A stretch of 64,000 nucleotides of DNA from Variovorax sp. Sphag1AA (GTDB lineage Bacteria > Pseudomonadota > Gammaproteobacteria > Burkholderiales > Burkholderiaceae_C): positions 1-64,000 of the forward strand of contig NZ_JACHYC010000007.1 of the NCBI RefSeq assembly GCF_014192575.1. Direction: 5' to 3'. Positions 49,859-57,957 of this stretch are shown here, piece after piece. Position numbers and translations under genes: made by a program. The number at the start of each line of letters is the position of its first letter. The stretch's first letter is position 1. The notes beneath the pieces are model-generated. The model saw only the letters and a program-made list of their open reading frames with translations, was not told the DNA's origin and ran no database searches.

Positions 49859-50710
49859 TCAGGAAGCGGTGCGGGCGGCATCGCTGCCCCCGAGGTAGGC
49901 GTCGCGGATGCGCGCATCGGCCAGCAGCTCGTACCCGGGCCCCTGCAGCACGATGCGACCGGTCTGCAGCACGTACCCGTAGTGCGCGATCTGCAGCGCG
50001 AGGCTCGCGTTCTGCTCGACCATGAAGACGGACACGCCCTGGCGATTGATCTGTGCGATGAGCTCGAGCACCTTGTCCACGTAGAGCGGCGACAGGCCCA
50101 TCGTCGGCTCATCCATGCAGATCAGCTTCGGTCGACCCATGAGCGCGCGCGCCATCGCGACCATCTGCTGCTCGCCGCCCGACAGCGTTCCGGCCTGGAA
50201 GTCGATGCGTTCGGCGACGCGCGGGAACAGATCGAGCATGCGCGCCAGATCCTCCGCGACCGCCTTGCGGTCGCTTCGCGCATAGGCGCCCATCAGCAGG
50301 TTCTCGCGCACGGTCATCGCGGGAAAGAGCCGGCGCGCCTCCGGCACCGAGCCGATGCCCTGTCGCACCACCTGTGGCGTGCTCAGGCCGGCGATCGAGC
50401 GACCTTCGAAGCGCAGCTCGCCGGAGCGCGGCTTGAGCAGGCCCAGCACCACCTTCATGGTGGTCGACTTGCCGCTCGCGTTGCCGCCAAGCAGGCTCAC
50501 GATCTGGCCTTGGCGGACTTCGAGGTCGAGATCGAAGTGCGCCTGCACCGGGCCGTAGAAGCTGTTGATCTTTCGCAGTTCGAGCAGCGGGCGGTGCGCG
50601 GCGTCTTCAGTCAGCGTGCTGGAGCGCGACTGCCGTCCTTCGTCTTCGTCGTCTCGCCAGTGCGACGACGGCGGAAGGCCGGTGCGCGCAACGGTGGCGA
50701 GCGTGCTCAT
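49859..50710 (-). CDS. Branched-chain-type ABC transporter ATP-binding protein (LivF)
   Basis: This ATPase (283 aa) has Walker A GGNASGKST at about 75-83, signature LSGGEQQMVAMARAL, Walker B LICMDEPTMGLS and H-region ..FMVEQNASLAL... It has a roughly 40-residue Ser/Asp-rich N-terminal extension compared with ordinary LivF. It pairs with the LivG ATPase, whose stop it overlaps by four bases. Confidence 0.92.
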   Translation of the reverse strand: MSTLATVARTGLPPSSHWRDDEDEGRQSRSSTLTEDAAHRPLLELRKINSFYGPVQAHFDLDLEVRQGQIVSLLGGNASGKSTTMKVVLGLLKPRSGELRFEGRSIAGLSTPQVVRQGIGSVPEARRLFPAMTVRENLLMGAYARSDRKAVAEDLARMLDLFPRVAERIDFQAGTLSGGEQQMVAMARALMGRPKLICMDEPTMGLSPLYVDKVLELIAQINRQGVSVFMVEQNASLALQIAHYGYVLQTGRIVLQGPGYELLADARIRDAYLGGSDAARTAS

Positions 50711-51549
50711 ACAGCCACCGCCGCTTGACCGCCCACATGCCGATGGCCGAGGTAGGCCTCGATCACTGCGGGATCGTTGCGCACCGCTTCTGGCTTGCCT
50801 TCGGCGATCTTGCGACCGTCGTCGAGCACGATGACACGGTCCGAAAGCTGCATCACCAGATCGAGCTTGTGTTCGATGAGCAGGATCGACTGGCCTCGGG
50901 ACTTCAGGCCTCGGATGATCTCCAGCATCTCGGCCGTCTCGCTTTCGTTCATGCCGGCGGTCGGTTCGTCCAGCAGCAGCAGGCGCGGCTTGAGCGCCAG
51001 CGCACGCGCGATCTCGACGCGACGGCGGTTGGCATACGAGAGGCTGTACGCCGGATGATCGACGCGCGGCGCCAGCCGCTGGCCGAAGAGCGCGATGATC
51101 TCCAGCGCCTCGTCGCGCAGGCGCTGCTCCTCGCGCGCGACGGCGGGCGGCTGCACCAGCGCCAGCGCGAGTTCGGCCAGCGCACCGACGCCGGGAACGC
51201 CGCCCAGGCGAGGCTTTGCGGCCTGCAACCGCGTGTGGGCGCCGAGCAGCACGTTGTCGAGCACGCTCAGATTGGCGAACACCCGGCCGTGCTGGAAGGT
51301 GCGCGCCAGCCCACGCGCCGCAAGCTTCTGCGCCGGCCAGCCGGTGATGTCCGTGTCCTCGAATCGCACCTTGCCTTCGTCGGGTTGGTCCAGGCCGGTC
51401 ACGAGATTGAAGAGCGTCGTCTTGCCTGCGCCGTTCGGGCCGATCACGCTGACGAGTTCGCCCTCGTTGAGGGTGAGGTCGACGCCATCGACCGCCTTCA
51501 GCCCGCCGAAGCGACGTGTGAGGCCGGAGACTTCAAGCAGCGATGGCAT
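50707..51549 (-). CDS. Branched-chain-type ABC transporter ATP-binding protein (LivG)
   Basis: This ATPase (280 aa) has Walker A GPNGAGKTT at about 37-45, a diverged signature region (..YSLSYANRRRVEIARAL..), Walker B LLLLDEPTAGMN and H-loop ..LLIEHKLDLVM... The ..LARTFQHGRVFANLSVLDNV.. Q-loop region is typical of LivG. It overlaps the OsmC gene by 17 bases. Confidence 0.92.
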   Translation of the reverse strand: MPSLLEVSGLTRRFGGLKAVDGVDLTLNEGELVSVIGPNGAGKTTLFNLVTGLDQPDEGKVRFEDTDITGWPAQKLAARGLARTFQHGRVFANLSVLDNVLLGAHTRLQAAKPRLGGVPGVGALAELALALVQPPAVAREEQRLRDEALEIIALFGQRLAPRVDHPAYSLSYANRRRVEIARALALKPRLLLLDEPTAGMNESETAEMLEIIRGLKSRGQSILLIEHKLDLVMQLSDRVIVLDDGRKIAEGKPEAVRNDPAVIEAYLGHRHVGGQAAVAV

Positions 51550-52096
51550 CGGGTTCCTTCCTGCCGGCCTTCGAGTTGATCAGCTTCACCTCGGCCCGGA
51601 TAGTCTGCGGATTGCGCAGCAGGTTGAGGATCGGGCAGTTGCGTTCGACCGCCTCGAACAGCGCGTCGATCTCCGCGCGCGACGCGGTCGAATCGATGTG
51701 CACCGTGTAGCCGATCTCGTGCGGCCAGATGGGCGTCTGTTCATGGCCGGGCTTGCCGGCGCGCGGATCGATGATGCCGGTCACCTCCACCTCCAGGCTT
51801 TCGAGCGGCACCTTTCGCTCGGCGGCGTGGATCAGGAAGATGTGCGTGACACAGGTGCCGAGCACGCCGAGTTGCAACTCCGGTGAGCTCGGCCCGAGGT
51901 TGTAGCCCGCGAAGTCCGGCGGGCTGTCGCTGATGACCTGGTGCTCGCGGATGCGCAGCCGACGCACGCCGCTGCGGCCTTCGGCACGCACGTGGGCCTT
52001 GAGATTCGCGGGCTGTGCCGTGCCGGCCTCGACCGCGGCGTTGCGTGCAAGTACCGCGGCGCGCTTCTCGGCGAGGTATTCGTTGAGATGGCTCAT
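51533..52096 (-). CDS. OsmC family protein (peroxide/thiol redox type)
   Basis: OsmC-fold proteins reduce organic hydroperoxides with two conserved cysteines. Here Cys82 (..LGTCVTHIFL..) and Cys154 (..ERNCPILNLL..) match those positions in a 187-residue protein. It sits between the fused permease and the LivG gene, an unusual place that ties a peroxide-reducing or thiol-transfer step to import of the substrate. Start from the ATG at 52096. Confidence 0.85.
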   Translation of the reverse strand: MSHLNEYLAEKRAAVLARNAAVEAGTAQPANLKAHVRAEGRSGVRRLRIREHQVISDSPPDFAGYNLGPSSPELQLGVLGTCVTHIFLIHAAERKVPLESLEVEVTGIIDPRAGKPGHEQTPIWPHEIGYTVHIDSTASRAEIDALFEAVERNCPILNLLRNPQTIRAEVKLINSKAGRKEPDAIAA

Positions 52097-52123
52097 GTGG
52101 TGTCGAATCCTTGGCGTTATGTT

Positions 52124-53953
52124 TCAGACGGTGCCTAGCAGGCCCTGCGGGCGGAATCGGATCAGCAGCAGCAGCGCGATCCCATAGACCAGCATTCGGT
52201 ACTCGGCGGTCACGCGGAACAGCTCGGGCAGGCTCACGAGTGCCACAGCACCGAGCAGTGCGCCGCTGATGTTGCCGAGCCCGCCGAGGATGACCATGGT
52301 CAACGCGAGGATCGAGATCTGCGAGGTGAAGGTCTCGTGGTTGATGTATGAGTACAGGTGCGCGGTGAAGGCGCCGCTCACGCCGGCTGCGAAACCACCG
52401 AAGCCGAAGGCCATGGCCTTGTAGCGATCCGGGCTGACGCCGTAGGCCCGCGCGGCGACTTCGTCCTCGCGCACCGCGCGGAAGGTGCGCCCCAGGTGTG
52501 AACGCAGCAGCCGCCACTGCAGAAGCGCCAGCAGCGTCATCGCACCGAGCGAGGCCCAGTAGAACGCACTGTTGGACGATGCGTCGCGACCGAAGATCGA
52601 GAGCGGCGGAATGCCCGACACGCCAATCGGCCCGTGCGTGAGGCTCTCCCAGTTGAGGATCGTCAGCGCGACGATCTCGCCGATGCCCAGCGTCGCGATC
52701 GAGACGTAGTGCCCGCGCAGCCGAAAGGCCGGAAAGATCAGCGCCGTTCCGATCAGCGAGGTGAGCAGGCCCGCCACGATGATCGACGTCCCCACCGGGA
52801 GGTGGAGGTCCAGCACCAGCAGCGAGGACGCGTAGGCACCGATCGCCAGCAGGCCGGCGTGACCGAGCGAGATCTGGCCGATCGTCCCCGCGACGAGCGT
52901 GAGGCTCAGCGCCAGCGCGGCGTAGAGCCACGAGTTGGTGAGCGTCTGCAGGATGTAGGGCGAAGGATCGAGCAGCGGCAGCACCGCTGCTGCGGCGAAC
53001 AGCGCGACGAGCAGCCGTGGAGGGACACGCCAGGGTTTGCTCGGCGCGATGAAGGTGCCAGTCAGCGGTTCGGGCGGCAACGCCTTCTTGCGACCCAGGA
53101 GTCCGTTCGGCTTCCAGAGCAGGATCGCAAGCAGCAGCGCGAAGGCGAACAGGTTGCGATAGGGCGTGCCGAACAGCGCGACACCGTAGCTCTCGATGAG
53201 CCCCAGCAGCATGCTGCCCACGATCGCGCCGGGCACGTTGCCGACGCCGCCCACCACGGTCGCGACCACGCCCTTGAGCGTCGCCTGGAAGCTCATTGCC
53301 GGGCTGATGTTGTTGTAGTACATGCCCACCAGCAGCCCGGCGAGGCCGCCGAGCGCGGAGGCGATCGCGAACACCGTCTGGTTCACACGGTTCACATCGA
53401 CGCCCATCTGCAGCGCGGCGTCCCTGTCCTGCGCGGTGGCGCGCACCGCCCATCCGAGCCGCGTGTAGCTCAGGAAGCCGAACAACAGCGCGGCGCTGGC
53501 GAGACCGATGCCCGCGATCAGCAGGTCGAGCGCGCCGATGGTGCCGCTGCCGATCTGCAGACGCCAGTCTGGCAGTTGCGTCGGCAAGGCGCGCGGATCG
53601 GGACTGAAGGCGAGCTGGACCAGGATGTCGAGCACGAAGCTGATCCCGATGGTCGCAAGCAGCGGTGCGATGCGCGCCGCGCCCTGCAGGGGCCGCAGGC
53701 CGACACGCTCGATCAGCATGCCGAGCAGGCCCGTGCCGACGACCACCAGCCCGATGGTCACCGGCAGCGGCGTGTGCAGGTAGGTGATGGCCGCCCAGCC
53801 GATGTACGCGCCGACGGTGTAGACCGAACCGTGTGCGAAGTTGATCAGGTGCGAGACACCGAAGATCAACGCGAGCCCGACCGCCAGCAACGCATAGATG
53901 TTGCCGATGATCAGGCCGTTGACGGTGTAGTCGAAGAAGGAAGTGAAGCTCAT
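52124..53953 (-). CDS. Fused LivH-LivM branched-chain-type ABC transporter permease
   Basis: One polypeptide of 609 residues carries both permease halves. Residues about 1-290 are LivH-like (..[21 protein letters not shown].., ..[15 protein letters not shown]..). A Pro/Lys-rich linker follows (about 290-330), then LivM-like sequence (..[21 protein letters not shown].., ..[19 protein letters not shown]..). Two LivM EAA-type loops are visible (..[19 protein letters not shown]..). I chose the ATG at 53953; a TTG 18 bases upstream is weaker. Fusion keeps the two subunits in a 1:1 ratio. Confidence 0.9.
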   Translation of the reverse strand: MSFTSFFDYTVNGLIIGNIYALLAVGLALIFGVSHLINFAHGSVYTVGAYIGWAAITYLHTPLPVTIGLVVVGTGLLGMLIERVGLRPLQGAARIAPLLATIGISFVLDILVQLAFSPDPRALPTQLPDWRLQIGSGTIGALDLLIAGIGLASAALLFGFLSYTRLGWAVRATAQDRDAALQMGVDVNRVNQTVFAIASALGGLAGLLVGMYYNNISPAMSFQATLKGVVATVVGGVGNVPGAIVGSMLLGLIESYGVALFGTPYRNLFAFALLLAILLWKPNGLLGRKKALPPEPLTGTFIAPSKPWRVPPRLLVALFAAAAVLPLLDPSPYILQTLTNSWLYAALALSLTLVAGTIGQISLGHAGLLAIGAYASSLLVLDLHLPVGTSIIVAGLLTSLIGTALIFPAFRLRGHYVSIATLGIGEIVALTILNWESLTHGPIGVSGIPPLSIFGRDASSNSAFYWASLGAMTLLALLQWRLLRSHLGRTFRAVREDEVAARAYGVSPDRYKAMAFGFGGFAAGVSGAFTAHLYSYINHETFTSQISILALTMVILGGLGNISGALLGAVALVSLPELFRVTAEYRMLVYGIALLLLIRFRPQGLLGTV

Positions 53954-53971
53954 GCGCCGTCTTGTGCGCAA

Positions 53972-55141
53972 CTACTTCGCGGACGCGACCGAGGCGCGCG
54001 CCTTGGCGTCGCCCAGCGCCCACTTGCCGTCCTTCACGACGAGGTCGACGCTCTTCACGCCGATGATGCGACGGCTCTCGGGATCGAAGTTCGCCTTGCC
54101 GAAGACCACGCTGGGCACGTCCTTGATCTTGTAGAACGCGTCGCGCACTGCCTTGCGATCGGCATCGGGACCGGCCTGCCGCAACGCAGCAGCGGCGATC
54201 ACGACAGCGTCATAGGCATACGCATTGAACGCGTCGGGCTCCTTGCCGTACTTGGCCTGGAAGCGCTTGACGAAGTCCTGCACCTCTGCGCGCGGCTCCT
54301 CGGGGAAGAAGGCCGTGTTGGTGAAGATGCCGTTGACCGCCGCGCCGCCGAGTTCGATGAACTTGGGCGAGTACACCGAGCCGCTGGCCGCGATCGGCTG
54401 CTTGAGGCCGACGCTGCGCACCTGCCCTGCGATCAGCGCGCCGTCGGGGTAGTACGAGATGAGGACGAGGCCGTCGGGATTCGCATCTCGCACGCGCACC
54501 AGGGTCGAGCGGAAGTCCTTCTCGTCAGGCTGGTAGCCCTCGGCGACCACCACCTGCGCGCCACGCTCCTGCGCTGCCTTGACGAAGACATCGCGGCTGG
54601 TACGGCCCCAGTCGGTGTTGAGATAGAGCACTGCCACGCGCTTGAAGCCCAGCGTCTTGACCGCGAGGTCGGCGAGCAAGGGCTGCGAATCGGACTGGCT
54701 GATCGAAGGACTCCACACATAGTCGCCGCCCTTGGTGAAGTCAGGATGCGAATTGGTGAAGCCCAGTTGCACGAGGCCCGCGCGTTGATAGATCGGCGAT
54801 GCCGCCATCGAGGCCGGGCTGGAAAAATCGCCGAGCTCGATGCGGATGCGCTTGTCGTTGACGAACTTCTGCGCGAGGCCGACCGCCTGGCGTGGGTCGC
54901 TCTGGCTGTCTTCGAACACGTAGGCGAGTGGGCGACCGTGGATGCCGCCGTCGGCATTGATCTGATCGAGCGCGAGGTCGAAGCCCGCCTTCCATTGCGC
55001 GCCGTACTGCGCGTTCTGCCCCGTCAGGGGACCGCTGACGCCGAAGAGAACGGGCTCGCCGGTGGCGGGCGCCGCGATGGCGAGCATGGGAGCCAGCAGC
55101 AACGTGGCCGCGAAGCGGAGAAAGCGCTGTCGATGAAGCAT
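53972..55141 (-). CDS. Branched-chain-type ABC transporter substrate-binding protein (LivK/AmiC-like)
   Basis: This periplasmic receptor (389 aa) has a signal peptide of about 23 residues (..APMLAIAAPA..). The Peripla_BP_6 pattern follows: ..VLFGVSGPLTGQNAQYGAQWK.. (split), ..DGGIHGRPLAYVFED.., ..YDAVVIAAAALRQAG... It is the first gene of the nine-gene operon. The ligand is more likely an amide, aromatic or sulfur compound than leucine, given the accompanying monooxygenase and peroxidase-fold genes, but this is inference. Confidence 0.9.
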   Translation of the reverse strand: MLHRQRFLRFAATLLLAPMLAIAAPATGEPVLFGVSGPLTGQNAQYGAQWKAGFDLALDQINADGGIHGRPLAYVFEDSQSDPRQAVGLAQKFVNDKRIRIELGDFSSPASMAASPIYQRAGLVQLGFTNSHPDFTKGGDYVWSPSISQSDSQPLLADLAVKTLGFKRVAVLYLNTDWGRTSRDVFVKAAQERGAQVVVAEGYQPDEKDFRSTLVRVRDANPDGLVLISYYPDGALIAGQVRSVGLKQPIAASGSVYSPKFIELGGAAVNGIFTNTAFFPEEPRAEVQDFVKRFQAKYGKEPDAFNAYAYDAVVIAAAALRQAGPDADRKAVRDAFYKIKDVPSVVFGKANFDPESRRIIGVKSVDLVVKDGKWALGDAKARASVASAK

Positions 55142-55209
55142 GGAAGTCTTGCTCTGGAAGTGCGAAAGACGTCCATTCTTGGAACGCGGGGCTGGCGGGT
55201 GAACGAATA

Positions 55210-55234
55210 AAAAGGTACAGGCTTAGCACCTTTT
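55210..55234. terminator. AAAAGGT/ACCTTTT dyad upstream of the liv operon
   Basis: AAAAGGT (55210) and ACCTTTT (55228) are perfect 7-bp arms with an 11-base loop. On the minus strand it follows the hypothetical gene ending at 55247 and is followed by T-rich sequence, so it may terminate that gene. It could equally be an operator for the liv operon that starts at 55141. Confidence 0.4.
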
Positions 55235-55246
55235 CATATATGCCGA

Positions 55247-55747
55247 TCAGGTCGAGTCGGGCTGCTCTGTGCGGGCCTGGCGCAGGGTGGCTGCGGCCAT
55301 GCCAATGCCGGCGCGCGTGCAGATCTGCTCGAGCTCTTCGATCAAGCGATCGATCTGCATGAGAAAGGCCCTTCGGTCGATCGGCAGCGGCTGGATCGAA
55401 AGGCGCCACGAGAGGTCGGCCAGCCGGCCTTCACCGGCGCGACGGGCCCATGGACGGACCTCGCAGAAACACAGCGCCGCGAGGTGCCCCAGCTCCATGC
55501 CCTTTCGCGCATGCCCGATTTCCGCCGCCAGGTCTTCAAGGCGGTCGCGGAGCTGGACGGTGACGCTCTCATCGTTCATGTTGCAATGCAACATTGTCAG
55601 TACCGACCGAAGTGCGTCAAGCGCGCGATTAGAGCGGTATCCCTCGGACAGCACTTGACAGAGCCTCCGAAGAACTTCCGCGAAGCGCTTTCGAGCGATT
55701 CCGTTACTGCATGTATGCGAGATCGCGCACGTCCGACCGGATCGCAT
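55247..55747 (-). CDS. Hypothetical helical protein (up to 166 aa)
   Basis: The protein-like part includes ..VQLRDRLEDLAAEIGHARKGME.. (split), ..LGHLAALCFCEVRPWARR.. and ..RRAFLMQIDRLIEELEQICTR.., which are clearly helical and possibly coiled-coil. The start is uncertain: the ATG at 55747 overlaps the ArsC-like gene by 44 bases, and ATGs at 55594 and 55579 (MLHCNMNDES) lack ribosome sites. No family recognised. Confidence 0.5.
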   Translation of the reverse strand: MRSGRTCAISHTCSNGIARKRFAEVLRRLCQVLSEGYRSNRALDALRSVLTMLHCNMNDESVTVQLRDRLEDLAAEIGHARKGMELGHLAALCFCEVRPWARRAGEGRLADLSWRLSIQPLPIDRRAFLMQIDRLIEELEQICTRAGIGMAAATLRQARTEQPDST

Positions 55748-56201
55748 CCCGGTCTGCGCCGTGCAGCGGCAGGCTGATCATCAACTCGAGCCGTCGGCGC
55801 AATGCGTAGAGCATCTGGAGCGCTGCACGAGAGGCGTCGTCAGGGTTGCTCATCGCAGCGACGTCCGGAAAGTCCCAGAGCGCGGCGTCAGGCTGACCGG
55901 GCCAGTTTGGCTGCAGCGACAGCATCTCGGCGTCGAGCGTGATCACGAAATTGGCCTGCGGCGAACCACTGCGCACCAATTCACCCCAGCTGCGAGGCGT
56001 CACTGACGGCACGGGCATGCGCGCGGTCGTGAGTGCGCTGATGGCAGCCGGATCGATGCTGTCGCCGAAATACGCGGGGTGGCCGCACGAGTACGCCGCA
56101 AAGCGGTCGCTTCCGAGATGGGTGAGGCAGGCCTGGGCGAGGATGCTGCGCAGGGTGTTGCGACGCGAAACAAAGATCACGACGAACCGCTTGAGGGCCA
56201 T
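55704..56201 (-). CDS. ArsC / low-molecular-weight phosphatase-like protein lacking the catalytic cysteine
   Basis: This 165-residue protein has the fold pattern of thioredoxin-coupled arsenate reductases / LMW tyrosine phosphatases: N-terminal P-loop strand, ..RSILAQACLTHLGSDRFAAYSCG.. (split) and C-terminal ..WPGQPDAALWDFPDVA.., ..RRRLELMISLPL... In the family the P-loop reads C-x5-R-S (..FVCTGNSARS..). Here it is ..VVIFVSRRNTLRSILA.., with Ser at the position of the nucleophilic Cys. It therefore should not work as an arsenate reductase or phosphatase and may be a phosphate/arsenate-binding or regulatory relic. Start at the ATG at 56201. Confidence 0.65.
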   Translation of the reverse strand: MALKRFVVIFVSRRNTLRSILAQACLTHLGSDRFAAYSCGHPAYFGDSIDPAAISALTTARMPVPSVTPRSWGELVRSGSPQANFVITLDAEMLSLQPNWPGQPDAALWDFPDVAAMSNPDDASRAALQMLYALRRRLELMISLPLHGADRDAIRSDVRDLAYMQ

Positions 56202-56327
56202 TGCAAACTGTCTGAAACGAACGGTAAGACGTAGCGTAGGCAAGCCGGACGAAGTCGGCAAGCGATGATTGCCCTGGGGCCCGATGCTGGCCCCTTCTTT
56301 TTGCACTGCCGCATGAGCGAAGCACCA

Positions 56328-56351
56328 AAATCATTTGAATTCAAATGATTT
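56328..56351. promoter_or_regulatory. Perfect 24-bp palindrome in the MarR promoter (probable MarR operator)
   Basis: The arms are AAATCATTTGAA and its exact complement TTCAAATGATTT, with no mismatch and no spacer. The site lies 17 bases before the MarR ATG and just before TATAAT, so bound MarR dimer would block RNA polymerase. The AT-rich palindrome with the TTGAA/TTCAA core resembles known MarR-type operators. Binding is inferred. Confidence 0.75.
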
Positions 56352-56354
56352 GGA

Positions 56355-56360
56355 TATAAT
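56355..56360 (+). promoter_or_regulatory. Probable -10 box of the MarR/FUSC operon
   Basis: TATAAT, a perfect consensus, eight bases before the MarR ATG. The upstream -35 element would fall inside the palindrome (TTGAAT at 56335 or CATTTG at 56332). A transcript from here would have a very short leader. Confidence 0.5.
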
Positions 56361-56367
56361 CCCATCC

Positions 56368-56814
56368 ATGGCCACGAAATCCCCCGAACACCATCGACGC
56401 ATCGGCATCCGTCTCGTCGGGCTCGCCCGTCGCTGGCGGCAGGCGCTCGACGCGCGGCTTTCTTCAGCGGGACTGAGCGACGCGACCTGGTCGGCGCTGG
56501 TCCACCTGCACGAACTGGGCGACGGCATCTCGCAAAGCCAGCTTGCCGCCGCCGCGGGGCTCGACGGATCCAGCCTGGTCCGGCTGCTCGACATCCTGGT
56601 CGACCAGCAACTGGTCGAGCGCCGGCCGCACCCCTCCGATCGCCGGGTGAAGTTGCTCCATCTCACGCAGGCCGGACGCCGCGCGCTTGCCTCGATCCGC
56701 AAGCGACTGGCAGCGATCGAAGACGAGTTGCTCGCAGATATCGACGACGAAGAGGCCGGCGTTCTTCTGCGTGCGTTCGAGAAGATCGAAGCGCGCATCG
56801 CCGCATCGAACTGA
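56368..56814 (+). CDS. MarR family transcriptional regulator
   Basis: This winged-helix repressor (148 aa) has ..DATWSALVHLHELGDGISQSQLA.. (split), ..GSSLVRLLDILVDQQLVER.. and the wing ..HPSDRRVKLLHLT.. that define MarR proteins. The start is the ATG at 56368, beside the -10 box. It lies 16 bases before the FUSC-type efflux gene on the same strand, the usual pairing of an aromatic-acid-sensing repressor with its exporter. Confidence 0.9.
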   Translation: MATKSPEHHRRIGIRLVGLARRWRQALDARLSSAGLSDATWSALVHLHELGDGISQSQLAAAAGLDGSSLVRLLDILVDQQLVERRPHPSDRRVKLLHLTQAGRRALASIRKRLAAIEDELLADIDDEEAGVLLRAFEKIEARIAASN

Positions 56815-56830
56815 TCCACGCGCACGCTCC

Positions 56831-57952
56831 ATGACTGCCCAATCTGATACCCGGAAGCCGCGCCATGTCGGGCGGGGCGAATCGATCCGCCTCCTGCTGG
56901 CGCCGGCCCGCATTCGCGAAAGCCTCTCGGTCGCACCCCGCCCGCCGCTGCGCAACGCGGCAGTCGCGGGCATGCAGGTGTCGATTTCGGTGCTGATCGC
57001 GGTAGCGCTCGCGCATTTTTCGCCGTGGGCACATCTCGAGGGCTTTACCGCGCTGGGCGCCCTGGCCGCGCTGTTTGGCCGATTCGCGCCCGCCGGCCGA
57101 CGCATGCGCATCGTCGCCCTCGCGGGTGCGCTGCTGCTGGTCTCTGTCGGCCTGCCGTCGCTTGTCGCGCACGCTGGCGCGTCGCCCGCATCGATGCTGC
57201 TGTGCCTCGCGCTGCTCGCCGGCGCGTTGACCGTGGCGGTGACACAGTGGCGAATCGGCGGACCAGGGGCGGTCATCTTCGTCTTCGCGGCCTCCGCAGC
57301 GCTGGGGCCGGTGGATTCATGGGACACCGTGGTCGTGCGCACGGCGCTCACCGCCGCCGGCGTCGCGGTGGCCCTGATCGTGTGCCGCCTCACGGACGGT
57401 CTTCGATCCGACAGCACGCCGCCCTCCCCTGCGCCCGGGAGTGTCCGGCCAACGGGTCACTGGTTGATCGCGGCCGGCCGCGTCGCTCTCTGCACGGCCA
57501 TCGCATCGATGCTGGCGCACGCCGCGGCCCTGCCCTTCCCCGCCTGGGCCGCGATCGGCGCGACGGCAGTCCTGCAGGGCGGCCACTTGCACATCACGAT
57601 GCACCGGGCAGTGCAGCGGATGGTCGGAACGGTCCTCGGTGCCGCCGTCGCGGGGCTGATCCTCGCCAACCATCCGTCGTTCTGGATCGTGCTTCTTGCC
57701 GTGGTCGTGCTGCAGTTCATCACCGAGGTGGTGATCGGCTTCAACTACGCCTTCGGCTTGGTGTTCGTCACGCCGATGGCCTTGCTGATGACTTCGCTTG
57801 CATCACCCGCCGCTGCGTCGGCGATGCCCATGGCGCGGGTGCTCGACACGGCGCTCGGCGCGGTAGTCGGCATTGCTTTCGCGCTGGTGTTCTCGACGAT
57901 GGACGACCGGGTGCATCTGGCGACGCACCACGCCAGGAAGCAGCCCGGCTGA
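56831..57952 (+). CDS. FUSC family membrane protein (aromatic-acid efflux type)
   Basis: This integral membrane protein (373 aa) has two blocks of hydrophobic helices (about 48-160 and about 230-350). This layout, with ..FTALGALAALFGRFAPAGRRM.. (split) in the first block and ..HMHRAVQRM..-like and ..GTVLGAAVAGLIL.. elements in the second, is that of FUSC / fusaric-acid-resistance and AaeB-like exporters. It is the target gene of the upstream MarR regulator by position. The start at 56831 follows the MarR stop by 16 bases. It converges on rep. Confidence 0.82.
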   Translation: MTAQSDTRKPRHVGRGESIRLLLAPARIRESLSVAPRPPLRNAAVAGMQVSISVLIAVALAHFSPWAHLEGFTALGALAALFGRFAPAGRRMRIVALAGALLLVSVGLPSLVAHAGASPASMLLCLALLAGALTVAVTQWRIGGPGAVIFVFAASAALGPVDSWDTVVVRTALTAAGVAVALIVCRLTDGLRSDSTPPSPAPGSVRPTGHWLIAAGRVALCTAIASMLAHAAALPFPAWAAIGATAVLQGGHLHITMHRAVQRMVGTVLGAAVAGLILANHPSFWIVLLAVVVLQFITEVVIGFNYAFGLVFVTPMALLMTSLASPAAASAMPMARVLDTALGAVVGIAFALVFSTMDDRVHLATHHARKQPG

Positions 57953-57957
57953 GCCGG

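Noticed and set aside
52634-55210. Long open plus-strand frame opposite the liv genes
   Set aside because: Composition is that of a reverse-strand shadow (Arg/Gln/Asp-rich, no domains), while the minus strand holds clear transporter genes.
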